DNA of 64,000 nucleotides from the NCBI RefSeq assembly GCF_002831665.1, contig NZ_CP025118.1, positions 3,162,001-3,226,000 of the forward strand. The letters are read 5' to 3'. This DNA comes from Lacinutrix sp. Bg11-31 (GTDB taxonomy: Bacteria > Bacteroidota > Bacteroidia > Flavobacteriales > Flavobacteriaceae). Within the stretch, counting starts at the first letter, position 1, and each line of letters starts with the position of its first letter. The notes below the pieces were generated by a model that was given only the letters and a program-made list of their open reading frames with translations, did not search any database and was not told where the DNA came from. Below are positions 1-9,684 of the stretch, one piece after another. The translations under genes were made by a program, and so were the position numbers.

Positions 1-1209
1 GATTTTTTACGTCAGGCTGATGCAATAGAGTTAAACGATTTATTTAAGAGATTAGAAAAAGGTGAAGATGTACAATATAAGATAGATAACTTCGAAACGC
101 ATATCGTTCCAATTATAGCAGATATTGACGCTGGTTTTGGTAATGAAGAAGCTACTTATTTATTAACTAAAAAAATGATTGAGGCTGGAGCTTGTGCAAT
201 TCAGATAGAAAATCAAGTATCCGATGCTAAGCAATGTGGACATCAAGATGGTAAAGTAACAGTGCCACACGAAGATTTTATAGCAAAATTAAATGCTATT
301 AGATATGCCTTTTTAGAATTAGGAGTAGATGAAGGAATTATAGTTGCTAGAACAGATTCTGAAGGCGCTGGTTTAACACAAAAATTACCAGTTAGTCAAG
401 AGCCTGGAGATTTAGCGTCTCAATATTTAGCTTTTATTGAAGCTGAAGAAATAGCGATTACAGATGCAAAGGAAGATGATGTTTTACTAAAAAGAGATGG
501 TAAATTAGTACGTCCTGTAAGATTACCAAATGGTTTATATAAATTTAAAGACGGTTCTAATATAGATCGAGTTGTTTTAGATTGTGTTACTAGTCTTCAA
601 CATGGCGCAGATTTATTATGGATAGAAACACCAACACCAAACGTAAAGCAAATTGCAAATATGGTAAACAGAGTAAAAGAAGTAATACCAAATGCTAAAT
701 TGGTTTACAACAACTCACCATCTTTTAACTGGACATTAAATTTCCGTAATCAAGCTTACGAAGAAATGCTTGCTGAAGGAGAAAACATGACAGCTTACGA
801 TAGAAATAATTTAATGGATTCTGAATATGATGGATCGGAATTATGCTTTCGTGCAGATGAAAAAATTAAAACGTTCCAAAAGGATGGTGCAAGAGAAGCT
901 GGTATTTTTCACCATTTAATAACATTGCCAACATACCACACAACTGCATTACATATGCATGATTTAACCGAAGGTTATTTTGGAGACGAAGGCATGTTAG
1001 CTTACGTAAAAGGAGTGCAAAGACAGGAAATTAGAAAAGGAGTGTCTTGTGTTAAACACCAAAGAATGGCAGGTTCAGATCTTGGAGATGATCATAAATC
1101 ATTCTTTGCTGGAGATAAAGCTTTAAAAGCTGGAGGAGAAAACAATACTTCTAATCAGTTTGAAGCTAAAATAAAAACACCAATAAGAGAGCTTGCTTTA
1201 GATAAATAA
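1..1209 (+). CDS. aceA: isocitrate lyase, 3' part (5' end outside window)
   Basis: Isocitrate lyase cleaves isocitrate to glyoxylate and succinate, the first step of the glyoxylate bypass. The frame is open from base 1 with no start in the window, so the N-terminus is missing; the first ATG, at 175, is internal. Visible signatures are the Mg-binding DIDAGFG stretch, the catalytic-loop motif KQCGHQDGK (KQCGH rather than the common KKCGH), WIETPTPN and NNSPSFNW. The remaining 402 residues fit the larger ICL type of about 530 residues. A hairpin terminator follows. The next gene, a glyoxylate-using type of aminotransferase, fits a local glyoxylate theme. The family is certain from the motifs; activity is inferred. 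Confidence 0.96.
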   Translation, partial: DFLRQADAIELNDLFKRLEKGEDVQYKIDNFETHIVPIIADIDAGFGNEEATYLLTKKMIEAGACAIQIENQVSDAKQCGHQDGKVTVPHEDFIAKLNAIRYAFLELGVDEGIIVARTDSEGAGLTQKLPVSQEPGDLASQYLAFIEAEEIAITDAKEDDVLLKRDGKLVRPVRLPNGLYKFKDGSNIDRVVLDCVTSLQHGADLLWIETPTPNVKQIANMVNRVKEVIPNAKLVYNNSPSFNWTLNFRNQAYEEMLAEGENMTAYDRNNLMDSEYDGSELCFRADEKIKTFQKDGAREAGIFHHLITLPTYHTTALHMHDLTEGYFGDEGMLAYVKGVQRQEIRKGVSCVKHQRMAGSDLGDDHKSFFAGDKALKAGGENNTSNQFEAKIKTPIRELALDK

Positions 1210-1227
1210 TATTTTATTATATATTAT

Positions 1228-1262
1228 AAAAAGGCAACATGTTTGCGTGTTGCCTTTTTAAT
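1228..1262 (+). terminator. rho-independent terminator after aceA
   Basis: A near-perfect stem, AAAAAGGCAACA paired with TGTTGCCTTTTT around a short TGCG-like loop, ends in a T-run 19 bases after the aceA stop. It separates aceA from the aminotransferase gene, so the two are probably not one simple transcript. Confidence 0.85.
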
Positions 1263-1316
1263 TTTAAAAGCACACTTACAAAAAAGGGCAGCTTAGCTAA
1301 CTAAAATAAAAAACAA

Positions 1317-2489
1317 ATGAAAGGAAGAAAGCTATTAATGATTCCTGGTCCTATTGAATTTGAACCAGACGTATTACACGCAATGAGCATAGCAACTACT
1401 AGTCATGTAGCTCCCAATTTCATAGAAGTTTTTGGTAACAGCTTAGAGCTTATGAGAACAGTATGGAAATCTCCAAAAGGACAACCGTTTATTGTTGCAG
1501 GTACTGGCACGCTGGCTATGGATATGGCAGCAGCCAATCTTATAGAACAAGAAGATAATGTATTGGTAATTTCATCAGGATATTTTGGCAAACGTTTTAA
1601 CGATATTTTAGAGCGTTATGGAGCAAATACAACTATTTTAGAAGCGCCAATTGGTGAGGTTGTAAGTCTTGAAACTATAGAGAAAGAACTAAAATCGAAA
1701 CAATATAAAGCGTTAACTATTACACATGTGGATACTTCTACAGGGATTTTAGTAGATCCAAAACCGATAGCGCAATTAGCAAAAAAATACAATACGATAA
1801 GTATTTTAGATGGCGTATGCTCTGTTGCTGGTGAAGTAATAAACCAAGACGAATGGGAACTAGATATTGTATTAACGGCCTCTCAAAAAGCTATTGGTGT
1901 TCCACCAGGTCTTGCGCTTTTAATGGCATCGGAAAAAGCAATGAAAGTTTGGAAAAATAGAAAAACGCCTGTACCTAATTATTATGCAGACTGGAGTAAT
2001 TGGCTGCCAATAATGAAGGCTTACGAAGAAAGAAGACCGTCGTATTTTGGAACTCCAGCAGTTAATTTAATTGTAGCATTAGAAACGAGTTTGAAAATTA
2101 TTTGTAAAGAAGGCATTGACAAACGTGTAAAAAGGCATCAAGATTTAGCAAAGGCTTTTAGAGCTGCAATAGCTTCTTTAAACCTTGAAATATTACCAAA
2201 ATCGACTGCATTAGCAGCCAATACCTTATCTGCAGTTTATTATCCAAAAGATATAGATGGCGCTTTATTAAGCGCTAAAATGATTGAAGCCGATGTTATT
2301 ATTGCAGGAGGATTATTGCCAGAGATAAAAGCTACTTATTTTAGAGTTGGCCATATGGGTTCGGTTTCTGCAAACGATCTTATGGCTGTATTAGGTGCTT
2401 TAGAACGTGCTTTGATAGTACTAGGTCATCCTTTAGAACCTGGAAAAGGTTTACAAGTTTTTCAAAATAAACTTTTAAAAGACAATTAA
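1317..2489 (+). CDS. class V aminotransferase, alanine-glyoxylate/serine-pyruvate type
   Basis: A PLP enzyme of the class V (AGXT/SPT) group, which transfers amino groups from alanine or serine to glyoxylate or pyruvate. The N-terminal MIPGPIEFEPDVL and TSHVAPNF stretches are typical, as is the GTGTLAMDMA cofactor segment. The putative Schiff-base lysine is K191 in SQKAIGVPPGL, and the preceding LDGVCSVAGE holds the aspartate that contacts the PLP ring. The length of 390 residues is normal. It lies directly downstream of isocitrate lyase, so conversion of glyoxylate to glycine is the obvious role, but this is inferred from context. Phosphoserine or aspartate aminotransferase relatives remain possible. 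Confidence 0.85.
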   Translation: MKGRKLLMIPGPIEFEPDVLHAMSIATTSHVAPNFIEVFGNSLELMRTVWKSPKGQPFIVAGTGTLAMDMAAANLIEQEDNVLVISSGYFGKRFNDILERYGANTTILEAPIGEVVSLETIEKELKSKQYKALTITHVDTSTGILVDPKPIAQLAKKYNTISILDGVCSVAGEVINQDEWELDIVLTASQKAIGVPPGLALLMASEKAMKVWKNRKTPVPNYYADWSNWLPIMKAYEERRPSYFGTPAVNLIVALETSLKIICKEGIDKRVKRHQDLAKAFRAAIASLNLEILPKSTALAANTLSAVYYPKDIDGALLSAKMIEADVIIAGGLLPEIKATYFRVGHMGSVSANDLMAVLGALERALIVLGHPLEPGKGLQVFQNKLLKDN

Positions 2490-2505
2490 TTTATAAAAAA
2501 GCTAG

Positions 2506-2540
2506 AAATGAGTTAGTTTAATGAGCTAACTCATTTTTTT
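2506..2540 (+). terminator. rho-independent terminator
   Basis: An 11-bp perfect stem, AAATGAGTTAG with CTAACTCATTT, a 9-nt loop and a T-run follow the class V aminotransferase stop. Confidence 0.88.
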
Positions 2541-2603
2541 ATATACAAAGAATCAATAAGCTTTTGCTATAATTAGTTCTGTATTAAAATCTACATTTTA
2601 AAC

Positions 2604-2611
2604 TATATTTG
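2604..2611 (+). promoter_or_regulatory. Bacteroidota-type -7 box upstream of dus
   Basis: TATATTTG fits the flavobacterial TAnnTTTG consensus. It lies 17 bases before the ATG of the dihydrouridine synthase gene, so the leader would be very short. I see no -33 TTTG at the usual spacing. Confidence 0.55.
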
Positions 2612-2628
2612 CCTAACTAAACTTTTAG

Positions 2629-3576
2629 ATGGCAATTACATTACTTTCTTCACCTTTACAAGGCTTTACAGATTTCAGGTTTCGTAACGCATTTCACCAT
2701 TATTTTGGTGGTATCGATACGTTTTACGCACCTTATATTAGATTAAATGGTAAATTAAAAATTAAGCAATCTTATCAATTAGATTTACAGCCAGAAAATA
2801 ACACGACATTAAATGTTATTCCACAAGTAATGACAAATGATGCCGATGAGTTTCTGTTTGTTGTAAAATACGTGCAAAGTTTAGGTTATAAAGAGTTAAA
2901 CTGGAATTTAGGTTGCCCTTATCCTATGGTTACAAAATCTGGAATGGGTTCTGGATTAATTTGTAATCCAGCTAAAATTGATGCTATTTTAAAAAAAGCA
3001 CATAACGAAAGTGATATTACAGTATCCATGAAAATGAGAATGGGATACGAACACGCTGGGGAGATTCTAGACACCTTTCCTATTCTGGATAGTTATCCGC
3101 TTAAAAACATTGCTATTCATGCTAGAATTGGTAAGCAATTATATAAAGGCCCTGTAGATTTAGAGGCTTTCGAGCGTTGCGTAGCAAGTACAAAACACAA
3201 GTTATATTATAATGGAGATATTACTAGTGTAGACGCTTTTAAAAAAATGGAAGCACGTTTTCCAACTATCGATCATTTTATGATTGGTCGAGGATTAATT
3301 GCAGATCCTTTTTTACCAAGCATGATTAAAAATAACACAACGGAATATCCTAAAAACCGTTGGGAGATTTTTAGTGAATTCCACGATACTATTTACCAGC
3401 AATACGACGAATACTTATCTGGCCCAACACCTATAAAAATGAAAATGTTAGGCTTTTGGGAATTCTTTTCTCAGTCGTTTTCTAATCCTCAAAAAGCATA
3501 TAAAGCCATTAAAAAAGCAGGTAACCCTGTTAAGTATAAGCAAGCGGTTGCTAGTATTTTGAGTAATGAGAAATAA
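2629..3576 (+). CDS. tRNA-dihydrouridine synthase
   Basis: An FMN enzyme that reduces uridine to dihydrouridine in the D-loop region of tRNA. The N-terminal SPLQGFTDFRFR corresponds to the family's 'aPM.g.td..fR' opening; NWNLGCPYPMVTKSGMGSGL carries the catalytic cysteine; MKMRMGY, the HAR motif (IHARIG) and YYNGDI, then MIGRGLIADPFL, form the FMN barrel signatures in the expected order. The length of 315 residues is normal for the DusC-like subgroup. Which uridine position is modified cannot be read from the sequence. It has its own promoter-like box and no tight coupling to its neighbours. Confidence 0.93.
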   Translation: MAITLLSSPLQGFTDFRFRNAFHHYFGGIDTFYAPYIRLNGKLKIKQSYQLDLQPENNTTLNVIPQVMTNDADEFLFVVKYVQSLGYKELNWNLGCPYPMVTKSGMGSGLICNPAKIDAILKKAHNESDITVSMKMRMGYEHAGEILDTFPILDSYPLKNIAIHARIGKQLYKGPVDLEAFERCVASTKHKLYYNGDITSVDAFKKMEARFPTIDHFMIGRGLIADPFLPSMIKNNTTEYPKNRWEIFSEFHDTIYQQYDEYLSGPTPIKMKMLGFWEFFSQSFSNPQKAYKAIKKAGNPVKYKQAVASILSNEK

Positions 3577-3625
3577 ATTTTCATTATTTAATTTTATATT
3601 TACCTAAACCAACCCAACTAATATT

Positions 3626-4954
3626 ATGCAAAATGACTATAAATCTAAAACTTTTAAGGAATGGTTAGATAAGCTACAGCAAGAAAGTTGGCAATTAGAA
3701 CTTATTATTTCTGGGTTTTCAATATATGGACTATCTCAAGCATATTATCCACTTGAAACGTCTTTTAACATTGCACAAAATGAAGGCAACGTAGCTTTAT
3801 CCATTGCTTTAATAATAGCACTTTCTGCATGTACTATATTATTATTTACCCTATTAATACATGTTGTTTTAAGAGGTTTGTGGATTGGTGCTTTAGGGTT
3901 GCGTTATGTTTCTGGAGATATTGATTATGAAAAATTAAATTACAAACCTAAATTTGATCTTTATTTAAGAAGAAAAATAGGCTCTTTCGATAAGTATATT
4001 TCAACATTAGAAGATTATTGCAGTATTCTTTTTGCTGTTTCCTTTTTACTTATTTTTTATATTATTTCAATTTTTTCATGTATTGGAGCAATAGGTATTA
4101 TAGTTTACTTTTTTATTAAAGATCACGAAACAAAAAACACAGCATTATATATTACAGGAATTGTTTTAATTACATTTTTAATACTAGGTATGCTACTTAC
4201 TTTCCTAGACTTTATTACGCAAGGTTATTTAAAAAAGAACAAGTGGTTATCTAAAATATACTTTCCTTTTTATTGGGTGTTTAGCTACCTAACACTATCG
4301 TTTCTATATCGTCCCTTAGTTCATAATTTTTTAGATAATAAAATGGGTAAGCGTATCAGTCTCATTTTAATACCTATTTATTTTTTAATCTCAACTTTGG
4401 GATCCTTAACCTTTATTAGGTCTAATTATTTAACTGTTTCAGATGCTTCAACAAGCTTAATAGCTAATGTTTTTAATTATGATGAAAGTATTATTGAAAA
4501 AGACATGTTTATAAATGACGCTTCCATCCCTTCAAAAATAATAACAACACATTACTTACCAGTTTTTATTGAATTTGATAAAAAAACTGAAGATGTAATA
4601 TTTAAATTTAATGAAAACCTAAAACCTGAAAATGACATAAGAGGAATGAACTCGAATGTATTTGTATCAACTAAAAAGCAGATTCAAAAGCAAAAAAGAG
4701 ACGCTTTACAGGTAGATTATATGAAGGCACTTTCGCAAATCTATAGCCTTAAAATTGATAGTTTAGAATATTCAAATTTAGATTTTGTATTTACAAAACA
4801 CAACAATAATCAAGATGGTTTTGAAACCGTTTTACCTCTAAAAAAGATAGCTGATGGAAAACACGTTTTAAGAGTTTACATAGCAACAAAAACAGATAGT
4901 ACAAATACTAAAAATAATATAGCAACAATTCCTTTTTGGTATTATAAGGAGTAA
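3626..4954 (+). CDS. uncharacterised integral membrane protein
   Basis: I do not recognise the family. The 442-residue product has a short amphipathic N-terminus, then about five hydrophobic segments near residues 57-82, 132-163, 173-196, 211-229 and 243-264. After these comes a soluble C-terminal domain of about 175 residues rich in lysine and asparagine. No signal peptide, catalytic motif or lipobox is visible. A TATATTTA sequence at 3595-3602 could serve as promoter. It stands alone between a tRNA modification gene and a radical SAM gene, each with its own promoter-like box, so context gives no clear role. The ORF is convincing; the function is unknown. Confidence 0.82.
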   Translation: MQNDYKSKTFKEWLDKLQQESWQLELIISGFSIYGLSQAYYPLETSFNIAQNEGNVALSIALIIALSACTILLFTLLIHVVLRGLWIGALGLRYVSGDIDYEKLNYKPKFDLYLRRKIGSFDKYISTLEDYCSILFAVSFLLIFYIISIFSCIGAIGIIVYFFIKDHETKNTALYITGIVLITFLILGMLLTFLDFITQGYLKKNKWLSKIYFPFYWVFSYLTLSFLYRPLVHNFLDNKMGKRISLILIPIYFLISTLGSLTFIRSNYLTVSDASTSLIANVFNYDESIIEKDMFINDASIPSKIITTHYLPVFIEFDKKTEDVIFKFNENLKPENDIRGMNSNVFVSTKKQIQKQKRDALQVDYMKALSQIYSLKIDSLEYSNLDFVFTKHNNNQDGFETVLPLKKIADGKHVLRVYIATKTDSTNTKNNIATIPFWYYKE

Positions 4955-4962
4955 TTATAAAG

Positions 4963-4970
4963 TACCTTTG
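4963..4970 (+). promoter_or_regulatory. -7 box upstream of radical SAM gene
   Basis: TACCTTTG, a perfect TAnnTTTG match, lies 23 bases before the GTG start of the next gene. The same octamer recurs before the genes at 11408 and 57032 and, on the minus strand, before the exporter at 45222. Confidence 0.6.
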
Positions 4971-4993
4971 CCAATACATTCAAACCACCATTT

Positions 4994-7198
4994 GTGAAAG
5001 ACCTCTTACTAATAACACCACCTTTTACCCAATTAAACACACCTTATCCTGCAACAGCATACTTAAAAGGGTTTTTAAACACTAAAGGCATTTCTGCTTT
5101 TCAGATGGATTTAGGTATTGAGGTGATTTTGGAGTTATTCAGTAAAAAAACCTTTGAGAAACTATTCGATTTAGCGATTGAAAATGATGCCATTGTTACC
5201 GAAAATTGCCAACGTATTTATACTCTAAAGGATGATTATTTACAACCTTTAGATGCTGTTATAAAATTTTTACAAGGCAAAAATCAAACCTTAGCAAGGC
5301 AAATTTGTACTACAAATTTCTTGCCTCAAGCATCTAGGTTTGAGCAATTGGAAGATATGGATTGGGCTTTTGGTGAAATGGGAATGCAAGATAAAGCGAA
5401 GCATTTAGCAACGTTATATCTTGAAGATTTATCCGATTTTATAATTGAATGCATCGATTCTAATTTTGGGTTTAGTCGCTATGCTGAACGTTTAGGGCAA
5501 AGTGCCAATGCGTTTGACGAGTTGTACGATAGTTTACAAAAGCAAACAACGTTTATAGATGACATAACACTTTTGCTTTTAGAAGATAAACTAAAAACAA
5601 TTCAACCAAAACTAGTTTGTTTTTCGGTACCTTTTCCTGGTAATTTATACAGTGCCTTTAGATGCTCACAATTTATAAAAGCGAATTATCCTGAAATTAA
5701 AATTGCCATTGGAGGCGGTTTTCCAAATACCGAATTACGACAAGTAACAGATAAAAGAGTTTTTGATTTTTTCGATTTTATTACGCTTGATGATGGCGAA
5801 TTGCCAATCGAACTTTTGCACAAAGCCGTTTGTAATACTGAAGAAAGTAAAGAGCTGTTAGAAAACGAATTTAAGAGAACCTTCGTACTAGAAAACGGAA
5901 GTGTTACCTATAAAAATAACACTACAAAACCAGAGTACAAACAACTAGAAATTGGGACTCCAGATTATTCTAATTTGTTGTTAGAAGATTACATATCTGT
6001 AATAGAAATAGTAAACCCAATGCACAGTTTGTGGAGCGATGGAAGATGGAATAAACTAACAATGGCTCATGGTTGTTATTGGGGAAAATGTACGTTTTGC
6101 GACATCTCTTTAGATTATATTAAAATTTACGAGCCTATTGCTGCTGCTCTTTTAGTAGATAGAATGGAGCAATTAATTGAACAAACTGGTGAAAATGGAT
6201 TTCATTTTGTAGATGAAGCTGCACCTCCAGCTTTAATGAAAGCGCTAGCTTTAGAGATTATTAAACGAAAATTAACCGTTACGTGGTGGACTAATATTAG
6301 GTTTGAAAAAAACTTCACCCAAGATTTATGTTACTTACTAAAAGCGTCTGGTTGCATTGCAGTTTCTGGTGGCTTAGAAGTAGCTTCAGATAGACTTTTA
6401 AAGCTAATTGACAAAGGTGTTACTGTTGCCCAAGTTGCGCAAGTAACGCGTAATTTTACGCAAGCCAATATTATGGTGCATTCCTATTTAATGTATGGCT
6501 ACCCAACACAAACCATTCAAGAAACGGTGGATAGTTTAGAGTTTGTAAAACAATTATTCGAACTTGGTATCATTCAGTCTGGCTTTTGGCATCAATTTGC
6601 GTTAACAACACATAGTCCTATTGGTTTAAATCCTTCAGAATATGGGATTACACCAAATTATAAATCTATTTCGTTTGCAAATAACGATATCGATTTTACG
6701 GATAGCACAGGAATTGATCACAGTCAATTTAGTTTCGGGTTAAAAAAGTCGCTATTCAATTTTATGCATGGTATTGGCTTTGATATGGATTTACAAGAGT
6801 GGTTCGATTTTGAAATTCCGCAAACCACAATTACACCATATTATATTGAAGATTGCTTAAACACCGAAACCACATTAAGCACAAAATCAACAGCTAAAAT
6901 TGTTTGGTTAGGTCACTTGCCTTTAGTCGAAGAGCGTAAAAAAACTAAAAAAGGTTTTACAAATGAATTGCTAGATTTAACGTTTCATGATAAAACCGAT
7001 AGGCTTCAAATTACTTTAAATAAGCCTGAAGGCGAATGGCTGTTAGAAACTCTTGAAACCTTAAAACCTGTAAACGGAAAAGTGCTTAGTTTTTCAGCAT
7101 TAAAAAAAGACTTTGAAACACAATTTGAAGATTTTGAGCTGTTTTGGTTTTCAAAGTCAATGCAAAAACTTAGAGATTTTGGATTGTTAGTATTATAA
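4994..7198 (+). CDS. B12-binding-type radical SAM protein, GTG start
   Basis: A radical SAM enzyme of the group with an N-terminal cobalamin-binding-like fold. The N-terminus (DLLLITPPFTQLNTPYPATAYLKGFL) and IAIGGGFPNTEL resemble the Rossmann-like B12 domain. The cluster motif is HGCYWGKCTFCD, in which C361, C366 and C369 are spaced C-x4-C-x2-C instead of the usual C-x3-C-x2-C. GFHFVDEAAPP and SGGLEVASDRLL follow in typical order. The reading frame begins with GTG at 4994; I saw no better ATG, and the N-terminus matches the family from this point. The protein is 734 residues. The substrate is unknown; possibilities include methylation or ring-forming steps. No obvious partner lies beside it. 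Confidence 0.85.
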   Translation: MKDLLLITPPFTQLNTPYPATAYLKGFLNTKGISAFQMDLGIEVILELFSKKTFEKLFDLAIENDAIVTENCQRIYTLKDDYLQPLDAVIKFLQGKNQTLARQICTTNFLPQASRFEQLEDMDWAFGEMGMQDKAKHLATLYLEDLSDFIIECIDSNFGFSRYAERLGQSANAFDELYDSLQKQTTFIDDITLLLLEDKLKTIQPKLVCFSVPFPGNLYSAFRCSQFIKANYPEIKIAIGGGFPNTELRQVTDKRVFDFFDFITLDDGELPIELLHKAVCNTEESKELLENEFKRTFVLENGSVTYKNNTTKPEYKQLEIGTPDYSNLLLEDYISVIEIVNPMHSLWSDGRWNKLTMAHGCYWGKCTFCDISLDYIKIYEPIAAALLVDRMEQLIEQTGENGFHFVDEAAPPALMKALALEIIKRKLTVTWWTNIRFEKNFTQDLCYLLKASGCIAVSGGLEVASDRLLKLIDKGVTVAQVAQVTRNFTQANIMVHSYLMYGYPTQTIQETVDSLEFVKQLFELGIIQSGFWHQFALTTHSPIGLNPSEYGITPNYKSISFANNDIDFTDSTGIDHSQFSFGLKKSLFNFMHGIGFDMDLQEWFDFEIPQTTITPYYIEDCLNTETTLSTKSTAKIVWLGHLPLVEERKKTKKGFTNELLDLTFHDKTDRLQITLNKPEGEWLLETLETLKPVNGKVLSFSALKKDFETQFEDFELFWFSKSMQKLRDFGLLVL

Positions 7199-7281
7199 AC
7201 ACTGCTTCTTAATTATTAATTAACATACACCAATATTTAACTAAAACCAATTCGAGTACCTTTACATAATAAGGCGTAATA

Positions 7282-9540
7282 ATGCAAAAAAAGTTAAAAA
7301 ATCATTTAAAAAATATTGAATTATTCCTTAAAGGCTCTAGCTTTTACAGAGGAGTTGTGCTGACTATTGCTGCTGTTTTACCACTAGTAATTTTTAGCGC
7401 TATAGACTTGTTTCAATTTGCTCCAGCTATTGCAGTTGGTGCTTTTTTAAATGCACCAAGTGATGTGCCAGGAAGTTTAAAACGTAAAATTAATGGCATA
7501 CTAATTAGTATTGTGCTTACTATGTTGGTTACGTTTATAATATTTATAACCAAGCCTGTTTTTGTTTTGCTACTTATTGCTATTACTGTTTTAAGCTTTG
7601 CTATAAGTTTAATTTCGGTTTATGGATTTAGAGCATCTTTAATTTCATTTTCGGGTTTATTATCAATTGTATTAGCATTGGCTATAGAAAAACCAGATTT
7701 AAAATCGATTACCGTACATGTTGGTTTAATGGGAGTTGGAGGTTTATGGTATTTGCTGTTCTCATTATTTTCTAAATGGGTTTTTCCTAAAAAAGATGAT
7801 GACCAATTACTTTCAGACACATTAGCATTGACTGGAAAGTATTTAAAAATAAGAGCGAAACTATTAACCAAGCCTAAAAAAAGAGATAAGTTTTCTGGAA
7901 AAGCACTTGTTATACAAACACAAATTAGCGAAAAACACGAAACACTAAGAGAACTACTTTTAGAAGGCAGAAAACGTTCTGGTCGTTCATATTCTAACGA
8001 GAGGCGTTTACTAATATTTATTTCATCAATAGATATTTTAGAATTGGCCTTAGCAAATACTTTAGACTATTCTAAAATAGATTCGTTAATTGGTATCCAT
8101 AAAACGCATTTAAATGCTTTTAAAAAAATGAATAAAGAGATGGGAAATCATCTCATTATTTTATCAGAATTATTAATAAAAAAAGGAGAGCTTCCCAACA
8201 TAGATTCACTTAATAAAGCGTTTGAAAATACAGGTAATGCCATTCAGAATTATGTAAACGAAGTCACATTGCCAAAAGCGCGAAAAGGTGCGATTACACT
8301 TAGAAACCTCCAAGATTACCAAAAGCAATTATTACAAGAAGTAAAAGCTATAAGACGTGTTTTAAGCAACGTAAAAAACAATACAAGAGCATCGCTAAAA
8401 GCACAAGACACAAAACAATTTTTAACTTCTCAAGATTATAGATTTAACATAGTATTGCAGCATTTTAGTTTAAAATCGCCAATGCTTAGACATGCATTAA
8501 GGCTAACTATTGCTATTCTTTTTGGCTTTCTTTTAGGGAGTCTATTAGATATTAAAAATGCATATTGGATTATGTTAACCATTGTTGTTATTATGCGTCC
8601 AAATTATGGATTAACAAAAGAACGCTCTAAAAACAGAATTATAGGCACTATAATAGGAGCTGTAATTGCAACAGGCATTATTTTAATTACCAAAAACACT
8701 AATGTTTACATGGTGTTGGCTGTTGTTTCTTTAACTTTTGCATTTTCGTTAATACAACAAAGCTATAAAGCTGGAGCTGCTTTTATAACACTAAATATTG
8801 TATTTGTTTATGCTTTAATAGATCCTAATGCATTTTTGGTTGTTCAATATCGTGTTATAGATACAGTTATTGGAGCAATAATAGCTGTATTGGCAAACTA
8901 CTTATTATTCCCAAGTTGGGAATATAAAAACTTAGATTTGGTTATAGAAAATGTAATTTTATCTAATGCTAATTACTTAAACGCGACCAAAAATTTATAT
9001 CATGATAAAGAGGAAAATAGCTTAGCTTATAAAGTTTCAAGAAAACAGGCTTTTCTAGCCATGAGTAATTTAAATGCAGCATTTCAGCGTTTAACACAAG
9101 ACCCAAAATCTAAGCAAAAAGAATCTGGTTTAATTTACGAAATGGTAACCTTAAACCATACTATACTCTCTGCAATAGCTTCTATTGGAAGTTATACTAT
9201 CAATCATAAAACATCATTAGCTTCGGAAGAGTTTAATACTATAATAGAAGGCATTACTTCTACATTAAAACAATCGGCTTCAAAATTAGACTGCAATAAA
9301 ATCGCAGATTCTTCCGAAGAAAAAAACATACATGAAGCACATAAAAAGCTTCAAAATAGATACACTCATTTATCACAAAAACGAGATTTAGCTATACAAG
9401 CTGGGCAAATAGAGATTGACGATAAAACACTATTAAACCTACAAGAAGCACATTTAATTAGCAATCAATTATTATGGCTAAAATCGCTATCTACTAATTT
9501 AACTAATGTTACATTAAAGTATAAATCTGTTTTTAATTAA
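7282..9540 (+). CDS. FUSC family inner-membrane protein
   Basis: The 752-residue product has two membrane blocks, roughly residues 22-165 and 400-545, separated by a helical cytoplasmic region, with a helical C-terminal domain. This is the YccS/YhfK/FUSC layout, related to aromatic-acid exporters. The second block contains the conserved stretch around ALRLTIAILFGFLLGSL, AYWIMLTIVVIMRPNYG and RIIGTIIGAVIA, which matches the FUSC core. No membrane-fusion (HlyD) or outer-membrane factor gene is next to it, so a complete AaeAB-like pump is not supported here. TACCTTTA at 7257-7264 is a near-consensus -7 box. The transported substrate is unknown. Confidence 0.88.
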   Translation: MQKKLKNHLKNIELFLKGSSFYRGVVLTIAAVLPLVIFSAIDLFQFAPAIAVGAFLNAPSDVPGSLKRKINGILISIVLTMLVTFIIFITKPVFVLLLIAITVLSFAISLISVYGFRASLISFSGLLSIVLALAIEKPDLKSITVHVGLMGVGGLWYLLFSLFSKWVFPKKDDDQLLSDTLALTGKYLKIRAKLLTKPKKRDKFSGKALVIQTQISEKHETLRELLLEGRKRSGRSYSNERRLLIFISSIDILELALANTLDYSKIDSLIGIHKTHLNAFKKMNKEMGNHLIILSELLIKKGELPNIDSLNKAFENTGNAIQNYVNEVTLPKARKGAITLRNLQDYQKQLLQEVKAIRRVLSNVKNNTRASLKAQDTKQFLTSQDYRFNIVLQHFSLKSPMLRHALRLTIAILFGFLLGSLLDIKNAYWIMLTIVVIMRPNYGLTKERSKNRIIGTIIGAVIATGIILITKNTNVYMVLAVVSLTFAFSLIQQSYKAGAAFITLNIVFVYALIDPNAFLVVQYRVIDTVIGAIIAVLANYLLFPSWEYKNLDLVIENVILSNANYLNATKNLYHDKEENSLAYKVSRKQAFLAMSNLNAAFQRLTQDPKSKQKESGLIYEMVTLNHTILSAIASIGSYTINHKTSLASEEFNTIIEGITSTLKQSASKLDCNKIADSSEEKNIHEAHKKLQNRYTHLSQKRDLAIQAGQIEIDDKTLLNLQEAHLISNQLLWLKSLSTNLTNVTLKYKSVFN

Positions 9541-9647
9541 ACAGATAATAAATACACTATAGTTTCTTAAACTCATTAAAAACACCATTTCACTCATTGA
9601 AACGTGTAGTTCGCTAATTCTTCATTTTAAAATTCTAAGTAGATGTA

Positions 9648-9655
9648 TAAGTTTG
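9648..9655 (+). promoter_or_regulatory. -7 box upstream of carboxypeptidase-regulatory-like gene
   Basis: TAAGTTTG fits TAnnTTTG and lies 29 bases before the ATG at 9685. It could drive the two-gene unit 9685-11372. Confidence 0.5.
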
Positions 9656-9684
9656 AAGTATATTAACATATAAAAACTATTACC

